Shown here: piece by piece, positions 1 through 10,664 of the stretch
Layout of the letters: the number at the start of each line of letters is the position of its first letter
How positions within the stretch are numbered: position 1 is the first letter of the stretch
Assembly: GCA_963920525.1 (NCBI GenBank)
Contig: OY986437.1
Location: 57,741,330-57,805,329, forward strand
DNA length: 64,000 nucleotides
Reading direction: 5' to 3'
Source: Dichetophora obliterata
Lineage: Eukaryota > Arthropoda > Insecta > Diptera > Sciomyzidae
Program-made: the position numbers and the translations under genes
The notes under the pieces: model-generated
What the model saw: only the letters and a program-made list of their open reading frames with translations
The model's database searches: none
Told to the model about the DNA's origin: nothing

Positions 1-597
1 CTCGATTGGGCTTAGGTCGGGGCAGTTTCCCGGCCAAGTCAAACGTGAAATTCCGATTTCTTCAAACACTTTTACCAGCTGTCAAAAACAGATAATTATT
101 ATTAATGTTTTCTTTGTAATTTTATGGTTGGGGAAGATGACACAATCGATATAAATCATTACTTATATATTTAGCTCGGTAGCATGGCGCAGAGTCGTTT
201 TGAAAAATTGCGTCCGAAGTATAAGAAAAATGCTCTTCGAGAGCCGGGACCCAAAAGTCCTTTATAACTTTCCTTCATAACTTTCCTTAACTACGAAAAG
301 CATCTCCAGACCATCTGACTTTGGGGGAGCTTGACGGTTTTCACAATACACTGTTCCCTATGTCGCTCTCCATGAAAGTGGCATACGTACGGCAAGTTGT
401 CAGCAAATCCAGCGGAAATCCTTTTTTCCGCTCCAGGACCTCAAAAGTATTCTTTTTTTTTTTTTGTTAAAAACGCACTATAGTAGAGTGTATGCAGCCT
501 ATTTTCTTAGCAATTATCCTATAAGACAGTCCTTCCGTCACCAACGCATCAATATCAATTTGTCATCACGGTCCAACTGCTTATATTTTGCACCCAT
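1..597 (-). pseudogene. Tc1-like transposase remnant, cut by window start
   Basis: Read on the minus strand from the ATG at 597, the N-terminus (MGAKYKQLDRDDKLILMRW) hits a stop after 19 residues and resumes in another frame with a helix-turn-helix-like stretch (LSYRIIAKKIGCIHSTIVRF). Further fragments match the Tc1 catalytic domain: VKTVKLPQSQMVWRCFS, a second-aspartate region (FQNDSAPCYRA), and TWPGNCPDLSPIE, whose glutamate codon is bases 1-3, the DD34E third residue. Most of the region between the HTH and the first catalytic motif is missing, so this is a decayed, internally deleted cut-and-paste transposase. The element's other end lies outside the window. Tc1-like assignment is firm; subfamily is not assigned. 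Confidence 0.85.
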
Positions 598-823
598 TTC
601 GCTGTTTTTCACAGCCAGTGTATAATTTTTAAACATTAACCATTTAAATTTACAAATTGAGCAATCCCAAACATATTTTGGGAGACCAAATGGCACCACG
701 AGGACAGAAAGCCCCTTTTGTGCTATGAGACCAACCTGGTCTCACATGGCACTTTACGTGTAATGCACTAAAAAATTGGTGGCCGGTAGGTCCCCATTTT
801 TTTCCTATATAGCTAAGCACAAG

Positions 824-930
824 TGATTGAGGACTAGACCTACGAGGTTTATGCCGACTCCTTGCAGCTTCTGTTGCTTTCCATGGCAAAAAAAAATGTG
901 TACTCTCTGAGCTTTATCATGATCAGAGTG
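824..930 (-). repeat. SINE body fragment lacking the tRNA-like head
   Basis: This stretch is visibly related to the SINE at 42283-42520: both contain 'tttatgccgac', a 'catggca' block and 'tactctctga', in the same order and spacing. The tRNA-like head seen there is absent here, so this is a truncated copy. Confidence 0.45.
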
Positions 931-1714
931 CTTCAAAGCCTAAAAAGTTGGACTGAAATGGATCCAACATTTTTTTTATTTTTAAAATCACATTCTGCAA
1001 AATTAAACGCCTGAAATACCTATTTCATCCCAAACATTTAGTATAACTTTTTTAATATGTGACAAATATAGATGAATGTGAAAAATAAATAAATTTTTTT
1101 ATTCATCAATTCTGTAATGTTCGGAGGCCAATCCAATGATTCTACATCTGACACTTTAAAAAAAAAGTCATTTTTATTTCGAAAGATAAAATTTCTTTTT
1201 GGACATAAAGATTTCTTTAAGTCCGGGAGCTAATTGGACCCCATTGATATATAGAATTTATAGAGAACATTAAATTGTATTCCCAATGTCTTGTACACGG
1301 TTTAAAATCTTGGATATAGTTTTAAACTTTTTTGCATTACTTATAGGACAACACTAAAAAATATTAGTATTATTATCGCGAATTAAAAGCAAAAAGTTAA
1401 AAAAAGCAATATAAATATCAACTTAAAATACAAAAATCACTCTGACCAGTTCATGATTTGAGCACACATTTCGCCGCAAATTATATCTAAATAATGGAAT
1501 TCGCCGCAGTTGCAAAATTGAGTTTAACATAAATTTTTTAGCAAAAATTTTCATTTATTTAATAAATTTGTCACCTTTTCTCCAAATTGCTATAAATTGT
1601 CTTTCATATCTATGGCTTCGAACTAAAACACTTAGTTTAGATATTGTAGAAATTATTTTTTCGAAAAGAGAAAAAATTATGGAAAATAAAAAGAAGTGAA
1701 AATAAATCGTGATT
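931..1714. other. AT-rich DNA, no gene seen
   Basis: No open frame, RNA gene or transposon end was recognised. Short matches in inverted orientation to 3240-3280 (TCCCAAACAT near 1028, GAATTCGCCG near 1498) hint that the inverted structure at 1715-3010 may extend outward, but the intervening sequence does not align convincingly. Confidence 0.4.
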
Positions 1715-3010
1715 TTTCTGCAAAAGCAAGAATTTCATACCCCAAAACATGCCCCAGAACAAAATGAATTTAAGGTATGTGATGCAAATTGATGATTTTT
1801 GTCATTGATCCCAAAATCGATATCTATTGTCCTTCATACCGTAAAATGGACTTGAAGTAAAATTCTCAGTTAAAAAAAAATATTTTTAAAAAGAACAAAA
1901 CTATAAAAGGTGAAAACATTTAACTCTACATATATGTTAAACAAATTTATTTTAATGTCTTTGACCTAATGGCACTATGCTTAGGTCCCGCTCTATCGTC
2001 CTTGGTACCTTAATTCTGGCTGAAGTGCAAAAAATTGTGATTTTTGTTTGAAAGTCAGAATTCTACACCCCAAAACTTAACCCAAAACAAACGGTTCCAT
2101 CCTGGATTTAAGATATGTGATAGCATATGGCAAAGTAAGGTTTTTAGTCCTAAAACCCAAAATTGCTATCTATCGTTCGAAAAAACTATTGAAGTTGAAA
2201 AGGTTCCACTCAATTTTTTTATTAAAAAATTTATATTATTATGTTTAATGGAACGGCACATCTTTAATACCTAAATTTAGGCTGAAGTGCAAAAAATCGA
2301 GATTTATGGTATACGAATGGTTTTAGTCCTTAGTCCTATAATTGCTATCTATCGTCTTTCATACCGTAAAATGGGCTGGAAGTAAAATACTCAGTTCAGA
2401 AAAAACATTATAAACGAAAAAGAAAACAGATGGAACGTTTTGTTTTAGAGCAAGTTTTGGTGTATAGAATTCTTACTTTCATACGATTCTTTCATACTTC
2501 ATATATCACGATTTTTTGCACTTCAGCCCAAATTAAAGTACCAAGGACGATAGAGTGGAACTTAAGCATTAACACATTAACACATTAATATAAATTTTTG
2601 CACAAAAATGCAGAGTAGAACCTTTTCACGTTCTATAGTTTTTTTCGTTTTAAAAATAATTTTTTTTCCGAATTGATTATTTTATTTCAAGACCATTTTA
2701 CGGTATGAAGGACGATAGATAGCAATTTTGAGATTAAGGACTAAAATCATCCGCTTGCCATCAGCTACGACGTGCTTAAACTTCAGTATGGAACGTTTTG
2801 TTTTAGGGCATGTTTTTGACTTTTGAATTCTTACTTTCATACAAAAATAACGATTTTTTGCATTTCAGCCCAAATTTAGATACCAAAGACGATAGAGCGG
2901 GATTTGAGCATAGTGACATTCGATTTGCCACATTTAAGAACATTGTTGAACAAAAATGTAGAATGGAACCTTTTCAGCTTTGTTAATTTTTTCGTTTAAA
3001 AAAAATTATT
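1715..3010. repeat. Satellite-like units in head-to-head inverted arrangement
   Basis: A degenerate unit of roughly 300-350 bp occurs about two and a half times in one orientation (about 1715-2420) and about twice as its reverse complement (about 2430-3010). Diagnostic pieces are 'gctatctatcgt', 'cataccgtaaaatgg', 'ctgaagtgcaaaaaat' and 'tcgtccttggtacc'; their complements occur in reversed order on the right, for example 'ccattttacggtatg' near 2695 and 'ggtacc'-type and 'acgatagag' blocks near 2550 and 2890. The symmetry centre is near 2425. This resembles a foldback element or an inverted satellite block; no terminal repeats or target duplication were fixed. Confidence 0.65.
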
Positions 3011-3047
3011 TGGAATTCTGACTTTCATACAAAAATATTTGTTTTTT

Positions 3048-3215
3048 GCATTTTAGCACAAATTTTAATATTTATTTTTTATTCTTACATTGTTATACGT
3101 TATTTCTTTACTTTCTTTAACAAAAATTAATAATTGCATTTTAGCACACATTTTAATATTTATTTTTTATTCTTACATTGTTATACGTTATTTCTTAACT
3201 CTCTTTAAAAAAATT
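3048..3215. repeat. 88-bp tandem duplication
   Basis: The block starting GCATTTTAGCACA at 3048 recurs at 3136 with very few changes, including 'attcttacattgttatacg' in both copies. The close identity suggests a recent local duplication inside AT-rich DNA. Confidence 0.85.
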
Positions 3216-3219
3216 TATA

Positions 3220-4774
3220 ATTTATAATAAGTTGAGGCGAATTAAGATGTTTGGGATGAGTTGTACGGCGAATTCAAAAGTTGGGCTGATTTAAAAAATT
3301 TGGTCTTGTTGGTAAATTTTGGTGGTATTAATTACAGTTTTACCGTTTTTCTTTAATATGTTGAATTAATAATTTACATTTTTTTCGCATATGCATTTTT
3401 TTATTTATAAGAATTGTAGACTTGAATGTAATTTTTTAACTTTTTCAAAAAATTAATACAAGGTTTTATAACTCGTTCACCAGAAGTGGTACCGAAGACA
3501 ATTTTCTTAATTTAGATTCTCCATATATTTCTGAACAACATCCTCCCCAAAAGTATCAATTTACAACACCACGTTGAGACCACAATTTTTTTCCTATTTC
3601 GATATTTTACAAAGAATTTTACTTCCTAGCATGAAATTTATTATTTCGCTAAAGCACTTCACCTCAGCATTGACAAAAATGCTATGTCAAAATTTTGAGT
3701 TTCTGAGCTTGCCATTCTATAGGTCAATAGACTTAACACTTGTTGTTAAGAAGTGTTTTAAAGAAATTCTAACCATAAAGGAGATATGAACAAAATTGTT
3801 AAATTTCAAAAAAATATCAAAATAGAAGAAAAATCTTGGGCTTTCTATGGTGTTTTAAATAAATATTCTTAGACAGGGTTTCGTTTAAAAATATTTAAAG
3901 AATCCACTTTTGATGACCGAGATAAGAAACCTTATATTAATTTTTTTGAAAAAGAAATTGCATTCTAGTACACATTTCTCACATTTGCATGAAGCAAATT
4001 TTTAGTTTGTCAAATTTAAGAAAAACATTAACACCATAATCAATACCACCAAAATTTAGAAAATCTTATCACAATCAACAGTTCTGTATCAACAGCTATC
4101 TCGAGTGCATTTTTAGATTCGAATATCCTTCTCACAGGACACTGTGGGTAAAAATCGACAGTTGCATCGTATTTGGCATTTCATTAGGTTAAGTCAATAT
4201 TTATTACTGCTTTATTCATATGAAGATTTTCTTACAAAAATCCAAGATATTTGAGATCGTTATTTTTTACTGTTTTTCTCAAAAAAGATATTTGTCCTTG
4301 CTGTAGAGGAAGATATTCTTATTTTTTCCTAATTATTTTTGGGTGATTTTTGCAACCCCATGCAACTTTTGAGACTTCTTAGAATACGATATATATTTTT
4401 CGATACGGCCTACAGTGGTCAATAAAGGTGGTTTTTTGGAAAAAAGTTTGTAATCTTGGAACCAGAAAAAATAATAAAGAAAATTTTATTATCAGATTCA
4501 GAAAAGAATCGAGCGTTATAATCTTTTAAAAAAAGGAAAACAGTTTACAAATTATTTTTAAAAAAATTATAAAAAATGGAAATTTTTTAGAATTAATTGG
4601 AACGATTTATAATTAAACGTGAACAGTGATTCAATTTTTGATTTATTTGAAAAAAAGAAAGGTGTGCGTTCGGAGAACTCCCGTTATTAACGAAGTTTCC
4701 TTCGCTTGTTTTTTAATTCCGAATTCAATTCGAAATAAAATATGTATATTTTTATTTTTTATTTTATATAATTT
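3220..4774. other. AT-rich DNA, no gene seen
   Basis: Both strands are dense in stops. No transposon terminus or RNA gene was recognised. The longest open stretch (3574-3789) has no recognisable protein character. Confidence 0.4.
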
Positions 4775-5563
4775 ATGTTGACTTTATATGATTTAAATAC
4801 AAATTCTAAATGTTTGATAGTTTAAATCATACTTGATTTTAAATACAAATTCTAGTTGTTTGATAGTTTAAAATCGTTTATTGAGCTTAAGGTCAAAGTT
4901 AGAACAATTAATTGTTCTAACGAATCTTTTCAAAGAAACAACAACAACAACAACAAAGTGTTTTCAATATGAAAAGGAAAAAATCACTAGCTGATCTGAT
5001 TGCAATTTCTGCCTGGCTAAGGGCGTCATCAGAAATCTTTGTGATACTCGTGCAAGCGCGCACTAACGCACTGCACCACCGGGGCGATGAGATTTTAAGT
5101 GTCAATTTCTCAGTTTTTCTCAATTTCATAATTTCACATTTGTTGTTGTATTTCTGCTTTACTTTAGTCTCTATGCTTATGTTATTATATGTATGTATTA
5201 TACTGACACTTTAAATCTCATCGCCCCGGTGGTGCTGTGCGTTAGTGCGCGCTTGCACGGGTATCACAAAGATTTCTGATGACGCCCTTAGCCAGGCAAA
5301 AATTGCAGTCAGATCAGCTAGTGATTTTTTCCTTTTCATATTGAAAAAACTGTGTTGTTGTTGTTGTTTCTTTGGAAAGATTCGTTAGAACAATTAATTG
5401 TTCTAACTTTGACCTTAAGCTCAATAATCGATTTTATACTATCAAACAATTAGAATTTGTATTTAAAATCAAGTATGATTTAAACTATCAAACATTTAGA
5501 ATTTGTATTTAAATCACATAAAGTCAACATAATAAATATAGAGGACATTTAGAAAAAACTTTA
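4775..5563. mobile_element. Foldback element, copy A
   Basis: Two arms of about 330 bp (4775-5104 and 5203-5530) are near-perfect reverse complements around a 98-bp centre. The left end starts ATGTTGAC and the right arm ends GTCAACAT, followed by a one-sided tail (5531-5563) ending GAAAAAACTTTA. The direct repeat ATTTTATATAATTT lies at 4761-4774 and 5564-5577, a 14-bp putative target-site duplication. The same arms, tail and AT-rich flanking repeats recur in copies at 37423-37551 and 51428-51886. Short ORFs in the arms are shadows of the palindrome. A CAA/TTG run sits symmetrically in each arm. See the finding on mobilisation. Confidence 0.9.
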
Positions 5564-5965
5564 ATTTTATATAATTTTTTCAAGGCAAATAATGTAAAAG
5601 AATAATCATATCAAAAAGTTAAACATAATCTTTTAGGAAAAAATTATTTAGTTATTGCTAATTAAGACGCAACAAGGTGTTGAGTATTGAACATTTATCA
5701 TGTTGCTCGTATGGAGCTTGAATTTATTGAAAAGTTGGACTGAAAACTGGACTTTCTTAAGAGAGTAACAAAAAAAAAAAACAAACATATTTGTAGGGTC
5801 AACCCTAGTGTCTAAAGTTTTTGTTGATATTATATATCAGATTCGAAATTGGCGACCAGTGCACTTACAAAGAATATGCAACAAAAACACCTTGTAATGG
5901 TTAACCCTAGTGCCAAAATTATTTTATATATTTTAATATACTATTCAAAATCGGCGACATCTTAA
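5564..5965. other. Non-coding DNA with a recurring CCCTAGTG motif
   Basis: No gene seen. Near 5800, 5905 and 6165 there are three similar blocks in which an A-rich run is followed by a (G)GTCAACCCTAGTG-type motif and a T-rich run. They may be degenerate repeat units. Confidence 0.35.
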
Positions 5966-6103
5966 CTCTTTTAAGACGACACATGCTTTTTACGAATTAG
6001 CTAACTTTGACCTTCGTTTAAATATGACTACTTTTTGTGTGATCCCATTAGCTTTATGACATACGACTAAGTGATGTCATATGGCATCATCGTCCTCAAT
6101 GGG
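5966..6103. mobile_element. Candidate piggyBac-type MITE
   Basis: TTAA lies immediately outside both ends (5962-5965 and 6104-6107). The termini are imperfect inverted repeats: left CTCTTTTAAGACGA, right read inward CCCATTGAGGACGA (10 of 14). TTAA duplication with C-rich termini is typical of piggyBac-superfamily elements. At 138 bp it has no coding capacity. Because TTAA is common in AT-rich DNA, the call is moderate. Confidence 0.45.
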
Positions 6104-6300
6104 TTAATACTGCCAGCACAAACACAAAGAGTATAATCCAAAAAAACACATTTTTAGAGTCCACTCTAGTGTAGAAAAACTCTTACATCAGATTACACAG
6201 TATTACACACATTTGCTGCAGTTTCCATTCCAACACACAAATAAAAATAACAAATGCTTTTTAACGAAATTTCTACGAGTCAGAAACAGAGACACACAGA

Positions 6301-6321
6301 CAGAGAGAGAGAGAAAGAGAT
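6301..6321. repeat. GA-rich microsatellite
   Basis: A purine run of mostly GA dinucleotides, preceded by CA-rich sequence. Confidence 0.8.
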
Positions 6322-6329
6322 AATTCTGC

Positions 6330-8715
6330 ACTCAACTACACGTTTGCCAGTCTTCTTGATACTCGAACGCATACACACAGCAATCTCACTTTTACGTGAC
6401 GGTTTCATGTCATTTTATCACAAATGGTAAAAACGCATCATTATTTCAGGGTTAGTAAACAAAACTGCATATAGATATATATCGGGGTCGAAAGTGGTCG
6501 CATCTAAATTTTATATAAATGCAAAGCATTCATTATTATGCCATTTACGATGATACCATTCAGTCCTTAAATGGACTTAGCCGGAAAAAAGTATATGTAT
6601 CTTTAAAGTTAGAGTTTGCTTTTAAATTACGTAAATTGAAAATAAAATCAAATGAATATAAAACCATATTAAAATTTTTTTTTTAAATTAATAACAAAAA
6701 TACAAATTATGTGCAAGTATCAAAATCAAAGTGTAAAAGATCAAATTATTTAGAAAAGTCTTTGCTCAATTTTAAATAAAAAATTACGTTTTGTACAACT
6801 TCAAAATGGCCTGACTTTCGTGAATTTTATAAAAAAAAGGAAAAAACCATTAACTTATAATCTGTGAATTGAGAATGAATATTTCAACATATTTCTAAAG
6901 ATTAGCATGTTTATATTTTGAGAAATGTAAACTTTAAAAATTGACTTTTTTTCGCCCATAAGCCAATGTGTGCCCTAATATCCATAACCACATCCAATTT
7001 CCAATCAATTGATCTTTTTGAAATACAGTTGGAAATGGTGTAGAAATGCAACAATTTTTATTTTGCTTGTAAAACAATATTTTTATTGACTTCATGAATA
7101 AAATATTGAATAGCTAAACGTTTTCCAACTCTAATAACGATAGCGTTTATTTAAGTGTTGCATATTTGTGTATATCTTAGCTTTATGTTTGCCTGATGCT
7201 ACTATTTCTGGTTACAGTGTTTTTTATGATTTTTCGCAGTGCAATAACTTTAGTAACTGGTTGCTGTTGGTTTTTGTAGTCTTCTGTTGAGTGTTTTTAT
7301 TTTCTTTAGTGTCTTCTTGGCATAAGTTCATAAAAATATTTATGTGAATTTGTATTATCAGGAAAGTGCTAATTTTTACACCAACACCAGCGGTGGCTAC
7401 TGTTCATTAACGTAGTCGCCACGAAGCGGCGAAGCCAAATTCAGGCTGAAGTGTCACTTGTTCTCAACAGTCAACTGGTCTTCACTTTGCACCTAAACAG
7501 TCTTTGCAAGCTCAAAAAGAGCTAAAGCTCTTAATAGCTGCAATAAAATTAATGCATAGCATTAATAAAGAGCTTTGCATAATAATAAAACTCTTTAAAT
7601 TTAACGAAATATTTGATAACCTTAAGCTTTCTTGAATAGTTTTGAGTTTAGATAATTATTTTATTCGATTAGATTAACAAATCTCTCTTCGGATGTGTTT
7701 GAAGGTTGCTTGTAACTAAAACAACAGCAAAAGAAGCAACTTTTTCAAGCTGCTTCGATTTTGGCTTACTTTTCATGCTGGTTTTGTGATTTTTCGCACC
7801 GTTTTGTAGTCTGCTTTGATGCAGTCTAATGATTCCTTGCCAGTCAGCATTTTTAACCCGTTTTAGGCTTAAGCTTCCTGTGCTCTAGTCACTGTTTATC
7901 ATTTCTTTTTTTTCGCGTAGTTGTGGCAGCAATTTTTGCCTTCTCGCTCGGCACTGCTCCATAGTCGTGATTGACAAATTAAGGGTGTGGTGTTAGGTGT
8001 GATTCGCTTGTTGTTGTTGTTTTTGTTGTTGTAATTTTTGTACCGTATCTTGTTGTTATTTTTGTGTCGTAGATACTTGCTCATTCTTAGGCGTTAGAAT
8101 GTGTTACTTTTAACGTGTTTTTTTTTTACTTTAGTCTTACTTACAATTTGTTGTTTTGTGATGCTTAGGCTTTTTTTTTTTTGTTATTGTGAAAAGTCAA
8201 AAACGTGTTTTCTAAAAATAACACATTCGTATTTGTTATTCTTTGAAAAACTTCCTTTATGCATGACTTTTCGGTATGACTTTCTAGATGGAGATTTTTT
8301 CCTTTTACATGCAAAGACGAGGCCAAAAAATTGGAAAATTGAAATGGATTTAGATGAGATAACTGAGAAGAGCTGAAGATTAATGAAAGAGGTAGTTAGA
8401 AATGAAAACATCTTCTCGCTGATTAGATTTGATAGATGTGATTAAATTGAAATTAGAGAAATTTTTATAGATTGAATAAGATTGTATAAAAATTTTTATG
8501 GCGGAGCGTTCAAGCGTTCAGTACTAACAAGAAAAATTTTAACGCGTTATCCTTTGCTATCAGATTTTCCAACTTCAATATGTGTATTCCAGCGCCCATT
8601 TGTGACTTTTTCTTATTTTCTTCATTCCCCGCCCAGTTTCCGTTTGATTGATACTAAAAATAAGACCTGTAAAAAAATGTTGGTCGGTAGTGGATAAAAA
8701 TGCCCAGGCTTGAAA
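6330..8715. other. Non-coding DNA with TTG runs, no gene supported
   Basis: Several TTG trinucleotide runs occur, the clearest at 8008-8031, together with homopolymer T runs. A hairpin-forming segment at 7524-7576 combines ATTAATGC/GCATTAAT (loop ATA) with outer AAAGCTCTT/AAGAGCTTT. The style resembles intron or intergenic DNA of dipterans. Short ORFs at 7899-8697 follow the low-complexity sequence and are not supported as genes. Confidence 0.4.
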
Positions 8716-8945
8716 GCGCAAAAACGTCATAAAAATAGTGCGTGGCCTTAAGAACTCTATAGCTCTTCAAATAACAGCATTACGTCTGAGTAAAAATATT
8801 AGCGGGCGAACAGCGTAGGAGAACCTGTCCTAAAAATAATCCAAAAAGTTTAGCGGCCGAAAGTTGATTTGAACAACGGCCGTAAAAGGCCTAAATTTAG
8901 TTATACGACCGCTGTACACCCGTTGTGTGCCACCAAATTGTTCTC
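8716..8945. other. Island of CGGCC/GTAC-rich short motifs
   Basis: Motifs such as AGCGGCCGAAAG, ACGGCCGTAAAAGGCC and CGACCGCTGTACACCCG stand out from the AT-rich background and resemble those at 12660-12840, on the other side of two transposon insertions. The function is unknown; the two islands may be parts of one older repeat split by later insertions. Confidence 0.45.
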
Positions 8946-8965
8946 TTAGTCAACAGCAAAGTATG

Positions 8966-10096
8966 CACGCAGAGAAAAAACATAGTTGCAACAACCATGT
9001 TTTAAGAGGATCATAGTATGATTTGGATTATGATTGTTGCTAACATGTTCTTAAACATGTAATGTTTTCTTTGATCATGATAAAATGATTACAATAACCA
9101 TATTTAGAAAAGGAACTTTTTTGTAGGAACCAAAATATTATTGAAACAATCACTATTTTCTTATTGGGTCAAAAATAGAATGATTGCAACAAGTTTATTA
9201 TGAATTTATTTTTAGAATCCAGAACAATATTGAAACAATAATTTAATTTTTTTTTATTTACATGCACTCTAATTTCCACAGCTATTAAATTAGGATATCT
9301 TCAGAGGTTTGCCATTGTCTGGGCTGAACAGAAGAAATATTAATTCAATTGAAAAATCTTTTTGATAAAATTTTCTGTCCGAGCTGGGGTTTGAACCGCG
9401 GCTTTTTCGCGTACGAGCCACGCACACTACCAGTAGGCCACAGCCGGTACTATCGCTCGCCTGACTAATGCCATTCATAAGCATGGTACATTAAGTGCAT
9501 TGTCACAAAAATAGCAATATGTATGATAAACAAAATATGGTCAGAATTGCGAAATATATTTACGGTAAATAGATATATGTTTGTTACAATTAAAGTCGAA
9601 AATGTCACTTTTCTACGTGCTGTTTTTAGGATAATGCGATTTAAAACAAAACACAATAATTGAACAGTTGACCAATCGAAACGGCACATAGCCAGGAATC
9701 GACAAAAGTTATTGTGTCTGAATGAAGTAAAAGTTTTTCCTGCAAATTGTTCAGACACAATAAATTCTTTCGATTTTTGGTTATGTTCTGCTTCGTTTGC
9801 CAACAATCAAAGAATAGTTCAGACAAACATTAGAAATTCTAATATGTTTGTCTCTATAATAAGTTTCACATTTATCATGATTGACAGAACTACAACATTT
9901 TTGTTGCAACTAATAGTTGAGACAACATAGTATGTTGACGATTTCAATGATGTTATGATTTCAACTATAATGTTATTTTTGGTACTACCATTAGTAAATA
10001 ATGACTTTATTAAGGCAAAAATTTATGTTTGGAGAAATAGTACAATAATTTTAGTAAAAAAATTATTATTGCAGTAATATGTATTTTCTCTGCGTG
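8966..10096. mobile_element. TIR element with CACGCAGAG ends carrying a SINE head
   Basis: The left end reads CACGCAGAGAAAAAACATA and the right end, read inward, CACGCAGAGAAAATACATA. Both are flanked by TG (8964-8965 and 10097-10098). The ends resemble those of elements at 23083, 40299, 48484 and 55139, three of which have TA duplications, suggesting Tc1/mariner-superfamily non-autonomous elements. No transposase is present. A minus-strand tRNA-derived SINE piece is embedded at 9294-9446. Internal ORFs (for example 9465-9806) have no recognisable protein character. Confidence 0.75.
9294..9446 (-). repeat. tRNA-derived SINE, truncated
   Basis: On the minus strand, 9446-9377 reads like a tRNA gene. 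It has an A-box-like TGGCCTACTGG and a canonical B box (GGTTCAAACCC), then 'cagctcggac' and a body related to the SINE at 42283-42520 (shared 'gaggtttg.cattgtct' block). It stops near 9294, so the 3' part is missing. Such heads supply an internal RNA polymerase III promoter. Confidence 0.7.
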
Positions 10097-10664
10097 TGCG
10101 TAACATCAAAGCAAGCATCACTCTGCGACTCTGATGTTGATAGTATCGCCACTTGTGTATGGCGATAATTTATATTATTTTTTCGTTTGTTTAAAAAACA
10201 TACGTATATATAACCCTTTATACGGCCATGTAACAGAACTGTAAGAAACCCCAAATCACTCCATAATTTTGCACTTCTGTAAATTGCAGTATCTTTCACA
10301 GCTGTAACACATTAGGCACAAGCCGTACACAATGTCAGAAGCAATCAAGAAAGAGAGGGAGGAATAATTTGTTGTTTATTTTAGCTCCAATTTTTTTTTT
10401 CGATCAGTTCGGTGTTGTGTGAACACGTGCAAGTTACAAAGTAAAAAAATATATGGTTTTAGCGAGATTGATAAATTTATCTCATTAAAATACAATTAGT
10501 AAGTATGTTCAAAGTTTATGTATAGCAATTGAAATAGGAAATTTCGCATGTATACCTGCAAAATTGAAATTTTGTGTTTGTACCAGAAATGTAACATTGC
10601 CTTATATTGTCTGTAGATTTCGTAACGATACTACAACTGATGCGACATATGGTTTTAGGGCAAA

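Noticed and set aside
4917..5214. Overlapping ORFs on both strands with nearly the same protein as at 51521-51761
   Set aside because: The similarity comes from the palindromic arms of the foldback family, not from a conserved protein.
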